A stretch of DNA of 64,000 bases from Bacillus sp. FJAT-27445 (GCF_001510665.1 NZ_LMTI01000003.1:221766-285765); one strand, 5' to 3'. Positions 47,421 through 62,763 are shown, counted from the stretch's first letter. The notes: generated from the letters alone by a model not told the origin. Translations and numbers: made by a program.

Positions 47421-47876
47421 ATGCAACGCGTTTTGTTTGTTTGTACGGGCAACACATGCAGGAGCCCGATGGCCGAAGCAATTTTAAAAAGCAAAAGGCT
47501 TCCTGGCATTGAAGCAAGGTCGGCCGGGGTATTTGCTGTTAATGGAGCGGCTGCTTCCCAGCATTCAATCCAGGTGATGGATGAGAACCGGATTAGCCAT
47601 TCCCATCAATCGAGAGTTCTTGGCGGGGAAGATATTGCATGGGCAACGGTCATTCTTGTGATGACCCTTTCGCATAAACAGGCGATTCTATCCCGGTTTC
47701 CGGAGGCCTCTAGTAAAACATATACGTTGAAAGAGTTTGCCGGTGAGGTTGGGTTTCCGGATGTCAGCGACCCTTTTGGGGGAAATGCCGACGTCTACCG
47801 GAAGACCTTTTCGGAGCTTGAACGACTTATCGAAAAGGCTGCCAAAAACCTCATTGAAAAAGAAAAAAGGGAATAA
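47421..47876 (+). CDS. ywlE: YwlE, protein-arginine phosphatase
   Basis: 151 residues, low-molecular-weight phosphatase fold. P-loop VCTGNTCRSP gives nucleophile C8 and R14; T12 at the position that sets phospho-arginine specificity in YwlE is present. The general-acid aspartate is in VSDPFGGNADVY. It removes McsB-dependent phosphoarginine marks that target proteins to ClpCP. RBS AAGGAGG. It lies 35 bp ahead of rpiB. Confidence 0.94.
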   Translation: MQRVLFVCTGNTCRSPMAEAILKSKRLPGIEARSAGVFAVNGAAASQHSIQVMDENRISHSHQSRVLGGEDIAWATVILVMTLSHKQAILSRFPEASSKTYTLKEFAGEVGFPDVSDPFGGNADVYRKTFSELERLIEKAAKNLIEKEKRE

Positions 47877-47911
47877 TGAAACAATAGCTTTTACATTAGG
47901 AGGAAACACAC

Positions 47912-48358
47912 ATGAAAGTCGCACTAGCATCAGATCATGGCGGAATCCAAATCCGCAAGGAAATTGCAGCATTACTAGATGAAATGAAAATTGAATACGA
48001 GGACTTCGGATGTGAATGCGATACATCCGTCGATTATCCGGATTATGCTTTGCCTGTTGCCGAAAAGGTGGCTGCCGGTGAATTTGACAGGGGCATCCTA
48101 ATTTGCGGAACGGGGATTGGTATGAGCATTGCCGCAAATAAAGTAAAGGGAATCCGCTGCGCGCTTGTCCATGATTCGTTTAGTGCCAAAGCGACTAGGG
48201 AGCATAATGACTCGAACATGCTTGCAATGGGAGAACGTGTCATTGGACCGGGGCTGGCAAGAGAAATCGCGGAAATATGGCTATCGACCGAGTTTACCGG
48301 AGGACGCCATTCTGGCCGAATCGGCAAAATAAAGGAGTACGAGGAAAAGCATCTATAG
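47912..48358 (+). CDS. rpiB: RpiB, ribose-5-phosphate isomerase B
   Basis: 148 residues. LALASDHGG-type opening (VALASDHGGIQIRKEI), the catalytic cysteine in GILICGTGIGMSIAANK, and ALVHDSFSAKATREHNDSN. It interconverts ribose-5-phosphate and ribulose-5-phosphate; some members act on allose-6-phosphate. RBS AGGAGGAA. Tight cluster ywlE-rpiB-ywlG-glyA. Confidence 0.95.
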   Translation: MKVALASDHGGIQIRKEIAALLDEMKIEYEDFGCECDTSVDYPDYALPVAEKVAAGEFDRGILICGTGIGMSIAANKVKGIRCALVHDSFSAKATREHNDSNMLAMGERVIGPGLAREIAEIWLSTEFTGGRHSGRIGKIKEYEEKHL

Positions 48359-48402
48359 GGGAACGTTGTCTGTTATCCTGTTTTCCCGAGGGGGGACATA
48401 CA

Positions 48403-48978
48403 TTGCGAAAAGAAATTGAAACTTGGGGAGCTGAGTTCAGCGAAATTCTCTCCGAGTTCATGGAAAAGGTGGAACTGAAACCGGGCAGCCTTTTTGTTGT
48501 CGGCTGCAGTACGAGCGAAGTGGCGGGGAAGCACATTGGCACAGCTGGAACAGAGGAAGTCGCCGAGATGATTTTTAGCCAGTTGGACAAGCTTCGGGAG
48601 CGGACAGGGGCCGAGCTGGCATTCCAATGCTGCGAACACTTGAATCGGGCATTGGTTATCAGCAGGAAAGCCGCGGAGAAGCGGAATCTTGAAGAGGTCT
48701 CAGTCGTACCTGTACGTACTGCCGGCGGTGCGATGGCTACGTTTGCTTTTGATAAATTGGAAGATGCCATAGTTGTGGAGTCACTCAAGGCCGAAGCTGG
48801 AATTGATATTGGTGACACGCTCATAGGGATGCACTTGAAACCAGTTGCCGTCCCAGTGCGGGTAGGCCGCAGGTCGGTTGGCCATGCGAATGTCGTGCTA
48901 GCGAGGACGAGGCCAAAATTGATAGGCGGCTCCCGGGCTGTTTACGAACGGACAAGCGGAAATCTTTCCTGTACGTGA
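48403..48978 (+). CDS. ywlG: YwlG, DUF436/TIGR01440 family protein
   Basis: 191 residues (B. subtilis YwlG 180). Conserved features are VVGCSTSEVAGKHIGTAGTEEVA and FQCCEHLNRALVISRKAAE, with paired cysteines. The function is unknown. Start is TTG 48403 with GAGGGGGG upstream; starts further back overlap rpiB. It precedes glyA by 82 bp. Confidence 0.85.
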   Translation: MRKEIETWGAEFSEILSEFMEKVELKPGSLFVVGCSTSEVAGKHIGTAGTEEVAEMIFSQLDKLRERTGAELAFQCCEHLNRALVISRKAAEKRNLEEVSVVPVRTAGGAMATFAFDKLEDAIVVESLKAEAGIDIGDTLIGMHLKPVAVPVRVGRRSVGHANVVLARTRPKLIGGSRAVYERTSGNLSCT

Positions 48979-49060
48979 GTATCTTTTTCGACAGGAAACT
49001 GATAGAATAGTATCGAATTTTCAAATAAATAGATACGTGATTTTCAAGGGGGATTAATTA

Positions 49061-50302
49061 ATGGAGCACTTGGCAAAGCGGGACCCACAGGTATTTGAGT
49101 CGATTCAGCAGGAATTGCAAAGGCAGCGTACTAAGATTGAGTTGATTGCTTCCGAGAATTTTGTCAGTGAAGCCGTCATGGAGGCACAGGGGTCTGTACT
49201 GACGAATAAGTATGCGGAAGGCTATCCTCACCGCCGCTATTACGGAGGCTGTGAATACGTGGATGTGGTCGAGGACCTGGCACGAGACCGCGCTAAGGAA
49301 ATTTTCGGCGCTGAGCATGCGAATGTCCAGCCCCATTCAGGCGCGCAGGCAAACATGGCTGTTTACTTCACGATACTTGAACATGGCGATACGGTTCTGG
49401 GCATGAATTTATCGCATGGCGGCCATTTGACCCACGGCAGCCCGGTCAATTTCAGCGGAGTGCAATACAATTTTATCGAATATGGCGTTGACGAGGAATC
49501 GCATCGAATCAATTACGAGGACGTCCGCTCAAAAGCGCTTGAGCACAAGCCAAAGCTGATTGTGGCCGGAGCGAGCGCGTACCCTAGAGAAATCGATTTT
49601 AAAAAATTCCGTGAGATTGCGGATGAAATCGGCGCTTATTTAATGGTGGATATGGCCCATATTGCCGGCCTTGTCGCCGCAGGCCTCCATCAGAACCCTG
49701 TGCCTTACGCGGATTTTGTTACATCGACAACGCATAAAACGCTCCGCGGCCCACGTGGCGGATTGATTCTCTGCCGTGAGGAGTTTGCGAAGAAAATAGA
49801 TAAATCCGTCTTCCCTGGCATCCAGGGTGGCCCGCTTATGCATGTCATCGCTGCCAAAGCGGTTGCATTCGGCGAAATCCTTAACAATGGATTTAAGGAC
49901 TATGCATCTAAAGTTATTTCCAATGCCAAGGCGCTTGCTGAAGCCCTTAAAAGTGAAGGAATTACGCTTGTTTCCGGCGGGACGGACAACCATTTGCTCC
50001 TCGTTGATTTGCGATGCCTTGGATTGACAGGCAAGGTTGGCGAAAAGGTACTAGATGAAATCGGTATTACCGTCAATAAAAACACGATACCATTCGACCC
50101 GGAAAGCCCATTCGTCACAAGTGGAATCCGGATTGGCACAGCTGCTGTGACAACCCGTGGGTTCGATGAAGAAGAGATGAAGGAAATCGCTTCGATCATG
50201 GCGTTTACGCTGAAAAACCATGAGGACGAATCAAAGCTTGCTGAAGCGCGTGCTCGAGTTGAAGCGCTGACTGCCAATTTCACACTCTACCCTGGTTATT
50301 AA
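49061..50302 (+). CDS. glyA: GlyA, serine hydroxymethyltransferase
   Basis: 413 residues. PLP lysine in [15 protein letters not shown]; tetrahydrofolate and PLP contacts in [33 protein letters not shown] and [11 protein letters not shown]. It converts serine and tetrahydrofolate to glycine and methylene-tetrahydrofolate. RBS AAGGGGG. I found no convincing PurR box in the 80 bp upstream. Confidence 0.97.
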   Translation: MEHLAKRDPQVFESIQQELQRQRTKIELIASENFVSEAVMEAQGSVLTNKYAEGYPHRRYYGGCEYVDVVEDLARDRAKEIFGAEHANVQPHSGAQANMAVYFTILEHGDTVLGMNLSHGGHLTHGSPVNFSGVQYNFIEYGVDEESHRINYEDVRSKALEHKPKLIVAGASAYPREIDFKKFREIADEIGAYLMVDMAHIAGLVAAGLHQNPVPYADFVTSTTHKTLRGPRGGLILCREEFAKKIDKSVFPGIQGGPLMHVIAAKAVAFGEILNNGFKDYASKVISNAKALAEALKSEGITLVSGGTDNHLLLVDLRCLGLTGKVGEKVLDEIGITVNKNTIPFDPESPFVTSGIRIGTAAVTTRGFDEEEMKEIASIMAFTLKNHEDESKLAEARARVEALTANFTLYPGY

Positions 50303-50347
50303 AAGTTTTGAGAAAGTAAGGGGGAAACCGCCCCTAGCTTCTTTCTG

Positions 50348-50381
50348 CCGGCCTGCTATGTAGCAGTCCGGTTTTTTTATG
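50348..50381 (+). terminator. Terminator after glyA
   Basis: CCGGCCTGCTA pairs with TAGCAGTCCGG, followed by seven T residues. Confidence 0.88.
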
Positions 50382-50447
50382 TTTTCAAAGGGTATAAGTT
50401 GACGGATACTACCAAAGGAGGAAATTGGCGAGAATCTATATTCTTTG

Positions 50448-50476
50448 TTGCCCTGTAAAAAGTTTTTCTGTAAAAT
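50448..50476 (+). promoter_or_regulatory. Candidate upp promoter
   Basis: TTGCCC (50448-50453), 17 bp, TAAAAT (50471-50476). It would start transcripts near 50484, leaving a leader of about 50 bases before TTG 50533. Confidence 0.5.
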
Positions 50477-50532
50477 TAGACGAAGTGTGCAAACCTATAT
50501 CAGGGGACATAATTTGTAGAGGGGCGATTATA

Positions 50533-51162
50533 TTGGCAAAAGTATATGTATTTGACCATCCGTTAATCCAGCATAAACTTACCTACATACGTGACAAGAA
50601 CACTGGAACTAAGGAGTTCCGCGAACTGGTTGACGAGGTCGCAACGTTAATGGCATTTGAAATCACTAGGGAAATGCCGCTTGAAGACATTGAAATCGAA
50701 ACTCCTGTCTGCCCGGCGAAATCGAAGGTCCTCTCTGGTAAAAAGATGGGGATAATCCCAATCCTCCGTGCCGGAATCGGCATGGTCGATGGAATTCTTA
50801 AGCTGATTCCAGCCGCAAAGGTTGGCCATATTGGCCTCTACCGCGACCCGGCAACGTTGATGCCTGTTGAATATTATGTAAAGCTGCCTAGCGATGTCGA
50901 GGAGCGTGAATTTATTGTTGTTGACCCAATGCTGGCAACCGGCGGATCAGCCATCGAAGCAATCAATTCCCTTAAGAAGCGCGGCGCCAAACATGTGAAA
51001 TTCATGTGCCTGATTGCGGCCCCTGAAGGTGTGGAGGCTTTCAAAAACGCACATCCTGACGTTGACATTTATATCGCTGCCCTTGACGAGAAGCTGAACG
51101 ACCATGGGTACATCATCCCTGGCCTGGGTGATGCCGGCGATAGGCTTTTCGGAACAAAATAA
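50533..51162 (+). CDS. upp: Upp, uracil phosphoribosyltransferase
   Basis: 209 residues. PRPP-binding motif [17 protein letters not shown] and the uracil-binding ending [18 protein letters not shown]. It makes UMP from uracil and PRPP. TTG 50533 has GAGGGGCG upstream and gives the family N-terminus ([15 protein letters not shown]). The frame is open upstream to TTG 50425, which has an even better AAAGGAGG site; see findings. Confidence 0.96.
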   Translation: MAKVYVFDHPLIQHKLTYIRDKNTGTKEFRELVDEVATLMAFEITREMPLEDIEIETPVCPAKSKVLSGKKMGIIPILRAGIGMVDGILKLIPAAKVGHIGLYRDPATLMPVEYYVKLPSDVEEREFIVVDPMLATGGSAIEAINSLKKRGAKHVKFMCLIAAPEGVEAFKNAHPDVDIYIAALDEKLNDHGYIIPGLGDAGDRLFGTK

Positions 51163-51170
51163 TTTTCATA

Positions 51171-51205
51171 AAAAAACCGAACGGTGTCACCCGTTCGGTT
51201 TTTTC
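51171..51205. terminator. Bidirectional terminator between upp and ATPase gene
   Basis: AAAAAACCGAACGG pairs with CCGTTCGGTTTTTT around TGTCACC. Both tails are suitable, serving the convergent upp and the minus-strand gene. Confidence 0.9.
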
Positions 51206-51220
51206 AATTCTGCAAAGCAA

Positions 51221-52003
51221 TTAAAGATGCCTGAGAAACCGCTCCGGATTCTCAAGAAAATCCCTTGTCAGCCGTACGTGCTCTATATCCTTGAAGTCCG
51301 TTTTTGTGAAAGTTCCCTGATCAAGCGTATAAATATCTGCTCCGGGGATTGCCATCAGCATTGGAGAGTGAGTCGCAATGATGAATTGGCCGTTCTCTTT
51401 TACCATTTCAAGGATAAGCGAGATAAGTGAGAGCTGCTTGATGGGAGACAATGGCGCTTCCGGCTCATCAAGAATATACAGGCCGTCGGGCCGGAACCTA
51501 GCCTGGAACAAATCCAGGAAGCTTTCACCATGTGACCGTACCTCTAGCCCGTCCCCGTATAACTGCTCGAGTTCATAAAGGGTACGTGCATAGGGCAACA
51601 CCTCGAGGCTGTGCGGATTTCGCTCCCTGATTTCCCTTAAAGCCTGGCGGGAATCCGCTTTAATTTCCGTGAGTTTTTTGGAATAGTTAATAAAGTCGTT
51701 TGCCCTGAAGAAAAAGCCGTTCTTCGTCCGGACACTCCACGCCAGTTTCAGCTTTTCTCCGAGTTCCCTTGCAGGTTTGAGTGATAGGTCGGTAGCCATC
51801 GATTCGCCGCCAATCAGGATGCTGCCACTGTTTGCAGCTACTGCCTCCAGAAATGTCGATTTCCCAGTCCCGTTTTCGCCAACCAGGATGGTAACTTGGC
51901 TTTCAAACGCCAGTTCCCTGAAGTTTTTAATTAGAGGAAGATTGAAAGGGTAGTGAGTTGCGTCTATATCCGGCGTTAAGGCCACTTTTCGTAAAAGAAC
52001 CAT
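51221..52003 (-). CDS. AAA-family ATPase (ABC/SMC-like, Rad50-type fold)
   Basis: 260 residues. Walker A in TILVGENGTGKSTFLEAVA, an ABC-type signature region SHGESFLDLFQARF, Walker B GLYILDEPEAPLSP, and a switch histidine in QFIIATHSPMLMAIPGA. No membrane partner or nuclease neighbour is present. Stand-alone proteins of this kind are common in Bacillus and uncharacterised; some related ATPases act in phage defence, but nothing here shows that. RBS GGCGGAG precedes the ATG. Confidence 0.8.
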   Translation of the reverse strand: MVLLRKVALTPDIDATHYPFNLPLIKNFRELAFESQVTILVGENGTGKSTFLEAVAANSGSILIGGESMATDLSLKPARELGEKLKLAWSVRTKNGFFFRANDFINYSKKLTEIKADSRQALREIRERNPHSLEVLPYARTLYELEQLYGDGLEVRSHGESFLDLFQARFRPDGLYILDEPEAPLSPIKQLSLISLILEMVKENGQFIIATHSPMLMAIPGADIYTLDQGTFTKTDFKDIEHVRLTRDFLENPERFLRHL

Positions 52004-52143
52004 GTATCTCCGCCTCCAAGCATTGTTACTTTTTACAATATCAAAACATACATGGTATGGCGAGGTTCTATTCCTTAAAAACTAGCTCAGTTCCGAATAG
52101 ATTTCCATTTCTTTTCAAACCCTAGTCAAAAAGGACAGTGCTT

Positions 52144-54468
52144 ATGAAAAAGTTTATAACAGCATTCACTTTTGTTTTCCTCCTTCAATCCGGCAGCGGC
52201 TCGGCTGCGTCATTGAAAATCCCGCCATTGCCGGAAATGAATCCCCATGAAGTGATAAACGGAATCATTACCTTAAAGGAGCCGACTTCTCCGATGGCAA
52301 CGCACCGGATTTTGCGAAAATACCCCACAATCAAGGTAAGGCACATCTATACGGAAGCCTTCAGAGGATTTTCGATCGAAGGGACGGCAGACGAGATTCG
52401 CCAGCTTGAAAAAGACCCTGATGTCGAGTCCTTTTCCGAGCTGAAAACTTATCGTATAGAAGAGGAAATGGCTGGTACTTGGAGCGATTTGAATTCCAAA
52501 ATTTACGGAAAGTATGGAAATATCGAATCTAATGAAATCAACGTTGAAATCCGTCCACGGCAGAATGGTAGGGAAACTGAAGCAGAGGACCCAAATGGGG
52601 CGGAAATGATCGGGGCTGTGAGGCTGGCCGGTTTTTTTGACAAAAATGAGAGAAGGCTGACGGGGGAAGGTGTGACGGTAGGGGTAATCGATACCGGGAT
52701 CGATTACACGCATCCAGACTTGCGGAGAAATTATGGAGGCGGCAAGGATTTGGTTGACGGGGATTCCGATCCAATGGAGACGAGTGGACCGCATGGAGTT
52801 GGGACAAATCATGGCACCCACGTCGCGGGCATCATTGCGGGGAATGGAAAAATCCAAGGGGTGGCACCCCGCGCAACCGTCAAAGCATACAGGGCATTGG
52901 GTCCAGGCGGTAAAGGGACGACCGAACTCGTGTTGGCGGCCATTGAAGAGGCGATTAAAGATCAGGTAGATATTCTGAATTTATCTCTTGGAAGTGCGGT
53001 CAATGGACCTGACCTTCCTGTATCAGCCGCACTTAACCGGGCCGCGGAAAAAGGGATTGTTCCTGTTGTATCATCCGGGAATTCAGGTCCTGGACAATGG
53101 ACGGTGGGCTCACCTGGAACGGCATCCAAAGCCATATCAGTGGGTGCATCAACTCCTTTAATGAAAGTTCCCTTTATTATTATAGAAGGAACGGGTAGGA
53201 GGATGAGAGTTGAAAGGATGGCTGGTTCAGCAAAATGGTCGCCAGGCCCCTCTTCAGAACTAGTGGACGGAAAATTTGGCAGGCCGGAGGAATTAAAAGG
53301 GGTAAGGAATAAAATTGCCGTCATGAAACGGGGTAAGCTTACTTTTTCGGAAAAAGTAGAAAATGCCCTGAAGGAAGGAGCAAGGGCGGCCATCATTTAT
53401 AACAACACAAAAGGGACGTTTAATGGAAATCTGGAGAAAGCGGTTCCGATACCGGTTGGGGCGGTTTCAAATGCGGCAGGTGAGGCGCTTTTAAAAAATG
53501 GGCGTTCGGCAAGTATCGTACTCGGAGATGATAGTGATAGGCTTGCAGATTTCAGTTCACGTGGCCCTGTCACCGGGACTTGGGAAATCAAGCCAGATGT
53601 AGTTGCGCCCGGCGTGGCGATAACAAGCGCGGTTCCCGGAGGCTACCTCACCCTGAATGGGACTAGCATGGCAGCTCCCCACGTGGCTGGGGTATGCGCT
53701 CTTATCAAACAGGCGCATCCCGATTGGGGGCCGGGGGAGATTAAAGCCGCGTTAATGAACACAGCCGTTGTGTTAAAAAATAGTCATGCCCGGCCGTACA
53801 GGACATTTGAACAGGGGGCTGGAAGAATCCAGGCAGACAAAGCAGCCGCTGCGGGAACCCTCGTGCTTCCAGGTTCGCTCGCATTCGGAAAAGTTGCCGG
53901 ACAGATTCCGAAAGCAACCCAAACAAGCGAGCTTATCGTTAAAAATACGAGCGATAGGACAGTTAAATACTCATTTATCGTTCCGCGTCAGGGTGCCGGC
54001 TTACGATGGCAGCTGCCGCTTCCCTTCATCCTTCGTCCTGGGGAAGAGCGCAAACTGCGGATTAAGCTGACCGCCGACCCGTCGGTTTATAAAGGAAGGA
54101 TTATCGATGGGGCACTTTCTTTGCGGTCCGATGGTGAAACAATAAGGATTCCCTATATCCTCGCACTAACTGAACCTAATTACCCAAGGCTGATGGGCTT
54201 CGGTTTGGCTGAAGGCGACAAGCCCGGTGCGTACCGGTATGAAGTTTACTTGCCGGGCGGTGCGGATGAATTCGGTATTGCCTTGTTTCGCCAGGATGAT
54301 TACCGATTCGCGGGATTCCTGGATTATGGAAGGAAGGTCGAGCGGGGGTTATTGAGGAAGGAAATCTTCCCAACAGGACTTGCAGGCCCGGGGATGTATA
54401 TTGTGAAGGTATTTGCCAGGAAGGCAGGGAAGGAGGACGTCCTGGAAACAATCCTGCATCTTAATTAA
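52144..54468 (+). CDS. Vpr-like secreted subtilisin-family serine protease
   Basis: 774 residues. Signal peptide about 1-24 (KKFITAFTFVFLLQSGSGSAAS). An I9-type propeptide (about 25-110, VRHIYTEAFRGFSIEGTADEI). The S8 catalytic domain has D183 (VIDTGIDYTHPDL), H223 (NHGTHVAGI) and S508 (NGTSMAAPHVAG). A PA domain sits between H and S (about 345-460). The C-terminal part (about 570-774) is beta-rich, perhaps Fn3-like. Architecture matches B. subtilis Vpr (806 residues). ATG 52144 is spaced properly from AAAGGA; GTG 52138 is too close. Terminator follows. Confidence 0.9.
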   Translation: MKKFITAFTFVFLLQSGSGSAASLKIPPLPEMNPHEVINGIITLKEPTSPMATHRILRKYPTIKVRHIYTEAFRGFSIEGTADEIRQLEKDPDVESFSELKTYRIEEEMAGTWSDLNSKIYGKYGNIESNEINVEIRPRQNGRETEAEDPNGAEMIGAVRLAGFFDKNERRLTGEGVTVGVIDTGIDYTHPDLRRNYGGGKDLVDGDSDPMETSGPHGVGTNHGTHVAGIIAGNGKIQGVAPRATVKAYRALGPGGKGTTELVLAAIEEAIKDQVDILNLSLGSAVNGPDLPVSAALNRAAEKGIVPVVSSGNSGPGQWTVGSPGTASKAISVGASTPLMKVPFIIIEGTGRRMRVERMAGSAKWSPGPSSELVDGKFGRPEELKGVRNKIAVMKRGKLTFSEKVENALKEGARAAIIYNNTKGTFNGNLEKAVPIPVGAVSNAAGEALLKNGRSASIVLGDDSDRLADFSSRGPVTGTWEIKPDVVAPGVAITSAVPGGYLTLNGTSMAAPHVAGVCALIKQAHPDWGPGEIKAALMNTAVVLKNSHARPYRTFEQGAGRIQADKAAAAGTLVLPGSLAFGKVAGQIPKATQTSELIVKNTSDRTVKYSFIVPRQGAGLRWQLPLPFILRPGEERKLRIKLTADPSVYKGRIIDGALSLRSDGETIRIPYILALTEPNYPRLMGFGLAEGDKPGAYRYEVYLPGGADEFGIALFRQDDYRFAGFLDYGRKVERGLLRKEIFPTGLAGPGMYIVKVFARKAGKEDVLETILHLN

Positions 54469-54473
54469 GAAGG

Positions 54474-54505
54474 AATGGCTCCTATACAAAGGGGCTATTT
54501 TTTTG
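54474..54505 (+). terminator. Terminator after protease gene
   Basis: ATGGCTCC pairs with GGGGCTAT (G-U allowed), then TTTTTTT. Confidence 0.7.
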
Positions 54506-54600
54506 GAAAAAAAGAGAGATGAAAATACCGGAAAATAAGAGGAAAACAGAATTGGAAATGGATGCTTTGTTATGGTACACAATATTCCCTTCACATACAA

Positions 54601-54614
54601 TGAAAACGTTTTCT
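54601..54614 (+). promoter_or_regulatory. cre site upstream of atp operon
   Basis: TGAAAACGTTTTCT agrees with TGWAANCGNTNWCA at 13 of 14 positions. It lies about 130 bp before the deduced atp transcription start, a distance more in keeping with CcpA activation or with control of a separate upstream start. Confidence 0.65.
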
Positions 54615-54673
54615 TTCTAGTGAACCTTTTAATGAAGGGGTTTACAATCGGGATTTCAATTTTTTGCATATGT

Positions 54674-54691
54674 TTGTGAATACATTCACCA
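54674..54691 (+). promoter_or_regulatory. Rex/Fnr-like operator upstream of atp operon
   Basis: TTGTGAATACATTCACCA. It fits the Rex operator TTGTGAANNNNTTCACAA with one mismatch, and the Fnr site TGTGA-N6-TCACA with one mismatch. The centre is nine bases upstream of the -35 spacer edge, near position -53 of the deduced start. Confidence 0.55.
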
Positions 54692-54699
54692 CATTTGGA

Positions 54700-54728
54700 T
54701 TGACATTGACAGGGGGCTATTGTATGCT
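54700..54728 (+). promoter_or_regulatory. Promoter of the atp operon
   Basis: TTGACA (54700-54705), 17 bp, TATGCT (54723-54728). The leader to atpZ is about 120 bases. No hairpin terminator is seen in it. Confidence 0.7.
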
Positions 54729-54858
54729 TACAAAGGGCATAAATGGTAGGGTTTTCATAAGTTTTTCTACAGAAATGGTACACATTGAAACAATCTTTTT
54801 CATACATATTTTACAGTTTTTGCCCGGTTCACATTCTTGAAAGCTGGGATGCGATACT

Positions 54859-55080
54859 ATGCGGCATAATGACCGAAATCCTCTTCAGGCAATGGCACTC
54901 ATGTCGGCAATCCTCTCCCAATTGGCGGGTTCTGTTCTTGTCGGCATTTTTGCGGGAAGATGGCTTGATGGAAAAACCGGAACTGCTCCCTTGTTCCTAA
55001 TCATTGGGCTCTTCATCGGATTGGCTGCGGGAACCTACACCATGCTACGCCTCGTTAAGCATTATTACTCAGGAGAATAA
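54859..55080 (+). CDS. atpZ: AtpZ, small membrane protein of ATP synthase operon
   Basis: 73 residues with two membrane helices (ILSQLAGSVLVGIFAGRWLDG and LFLIIGLFIGLAAGTYTMLRL), the AtpZ/AtpI-like pattern. Such proteins sit ahead of atpI and assist F1Fo assembly or Mg/Ca transport in Bacillus. Ribosome binding is weak (GGGATG). It is six bases from atpI. Confidence 0.85.
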   Translation: MRHNDRNPLQAMALMSAILSQLAGSVLVGIFAGRWLDGKTGTAPLFLIIGLFIGLAAGTYTMLRLVKHYYSGE

Positions 55081-55086
55081 ACAAAT

Positions 55087-55458
55087 ATGACCGATTTAAC
55101 GGCCATTTATTTCAGGATTAAAAGATACCTCTTTTTTTTGCTTTCATTATATGTGCTTGGCTGGGGATTCACCGGGCACAAGCCTATTTTTGCCGGGCTT
55201 ATTTTAGGGACAGCCCTTAGCCTGTTCAATCTTTGGCTGATGGTGAGGAAGACGAGCCAGTTTGGCGAAGCTGTAATGAAGGGAAAAAAGGTGCGTTCAC
55301 TCGGATCGTTCAATAGAATGGCCACCGCAGCTTTGGCAGTAATCATCGCAATGAAATTTCCAGATCAATTCCATTTGATTAGCGTCGTATTGGGATTAAT
55401 GACATCCTATATTGTCATTATGATAGATTTTTTTAAGCAAGCCTTTTTACGCAAATAG
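55087..55458 (+). CDS. atpI: AtpI, ATP synthase subunit I
   Basis: 123 residues with four hydrophobic segments (FFLLSLYVLGWGFTG, FAGLILGTALSLFNLWLMV, MATAALAVIIAMKFP, SVVLGLMTSYIVIMIDFF). AtpI acts as a chaperone for c-ring assembly. RBS AGGAG overlaps the atpZ stop. It leads into atpB. Confidence 0.88.
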   Translation: MTDLTAIYFRIKRYLFFLLSLYVLGWGFTGHKPIFAGLILGTALSLFNLWLMVRKTSQFGEAVMKGKKVRSLGSFNRMATAALAVIIAMKFPDQFHLISVVLGLMTSYIVIMIDFFKQAFLRK

Positions 55459-55475
55459 CATAAGAAGCGAGGTGA

Positions 55476-56192
<717 letters not shown>

Positions 56193-56261
56193 TATATACC
56201 TGTTCATTATATGGACAAAAAAAATAAACCTATTCACCATACAATAAGGAGGAGCTTTTAA

Positions 56262-56474
<213 letters not shown>

Positions 56475-56604
56475 TAGCTGGGCGTTGATCAATAATGGCG
56501 AAGATCATTCCATAATGAACCTTCGCCATTGCTTTATGCCCCTTTTTAAAGCGGGGTAAACAATAGAAGCATCCATCGGTTCAATCAGGGAACTTATTGA
56601 CTAG

Positions 56605-57728
<1,124 letters not shown>

Positions 57729-57737
57729 GATTTGTAG

Positions 57738-59261
<1,524 letters not shown>

Positions 59262-59417
59262 TCCTTTCAGGCGTTTTGCCCCGTCTGTGTTCCCAAACCT
59301 TTCCTAATCTAGGGAGAAGGCTCAGAGCATGGCGGAAAAGCAAAGCCGGAAAATTCTCCAACAATAACTGGCAGGGGCCCCGTCGGCTCCCAGCCTTAAC
59401 TTTGATAAGGGTGGTGA

Positions 59418-62239
<2,822 letters not shown>

Positions 62240-62262
62240 AAAACATGTAGTAACTAGGACAC

Positions 62263-62308
62263 TCCCCCTGATCGAAGTTATCACTTCAGTCAGGGGGATT
62301 TTTTTATA
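62263..62308 (+). terminator. Terminator of the atp operon
   Basis: TCCCCCTGA (62263-62271) pairs with TCAGGGGGA (62290-62298), with inner GAAGT/ACTTC, then seven T residues. Confidence 0.92.
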
Positions 62309-62374
62309 TGGTTTTAGGAAATATGTTGATTTACGCCTGTTTGTCCAGCTACACAGGGAAGGCTACGGCAGCAT

Positions 62375-62590
62375 AGGCAACGCACGAAGAAAAGGCGATA
62401 GCTTTTTCGAGGAGCGCCTAGCCCCTCGAGGTCGCTTCGGTCCTTCAGGTGAAGTCAAAGACCGACTTCTCCTTCAGGCCCTCCAGCGCTTGGCTACGCT
62501 ACGCTCGCATAAAGGGCGACTTGGTTTTGCTGAAGCAAAACCAAGTCTTCCTATATCGGGGCTGACCACAAAGGAAAGCTCCTTTAAATA
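62375..62590 (+). repeat. Bacillaceae intergenic repeat, family A, copy 2, with short insert at its left
   Basis: The core AGCGCCTAGCCCCTCGAGGT (62413-62432) and TCGGGGCTGACC (62556-62567) match copy 1 at 7163-7275. The interior differs and contains long local dyads, such as TTGGTTTTGC/GCAAAACCAA at 62521-62543. On the left, GCACGAAGAAAAGGCGATAGCTTTTTCGAGGAG (62380-62412) is a hairpin module that recurs, slightly altered, at 62655-62688 inside family B. Confidence 0.7.
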
Positions 62591-62763
62591 ATCATCGCAG
62601 GGTCTCCACCTTGCCGCTGCATCCCGCAGGACAAATCCGCTTCCTCGAATTGGCATTGCACGAAGGAAACGCGTTAGCGTTTTCGAGGAGTCGGTGCCCT
62701 CCGCTCCAATCAACATATAAGTTACGCATATTAATCATAAACCAGCACTTATGGTGATGAACC
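62581..62763 (-). mobile_element. MITE-like repeat, family B, copy 2 (truncated, with insertion)
   Basis: Read on the minus strand from 62763 it follows copy 1: the terminal repeat GGTTCATCACCATAAGTGCT, the spacer TTTATGATTAATATGCGTAACTTA, then GTTGATTGGAGCGGAGGGCA. After GACTCCT an insertion of about 56 bp (62632-62686) interrupts it, then CTGCGGGATGCAGCGGCAAG resumes. It stops near GGTGGAGACCC at 62600, losing the other terminal repeat and joining family A. Confidence 0.72.

Noticed and set aside
48979-49060. Searched for a PurR box or glycine riboswitch before glyA
   Set aside because: The gap is only 82 bp and shows neither the PurR-box pattern nor room for a glycine aptamer.
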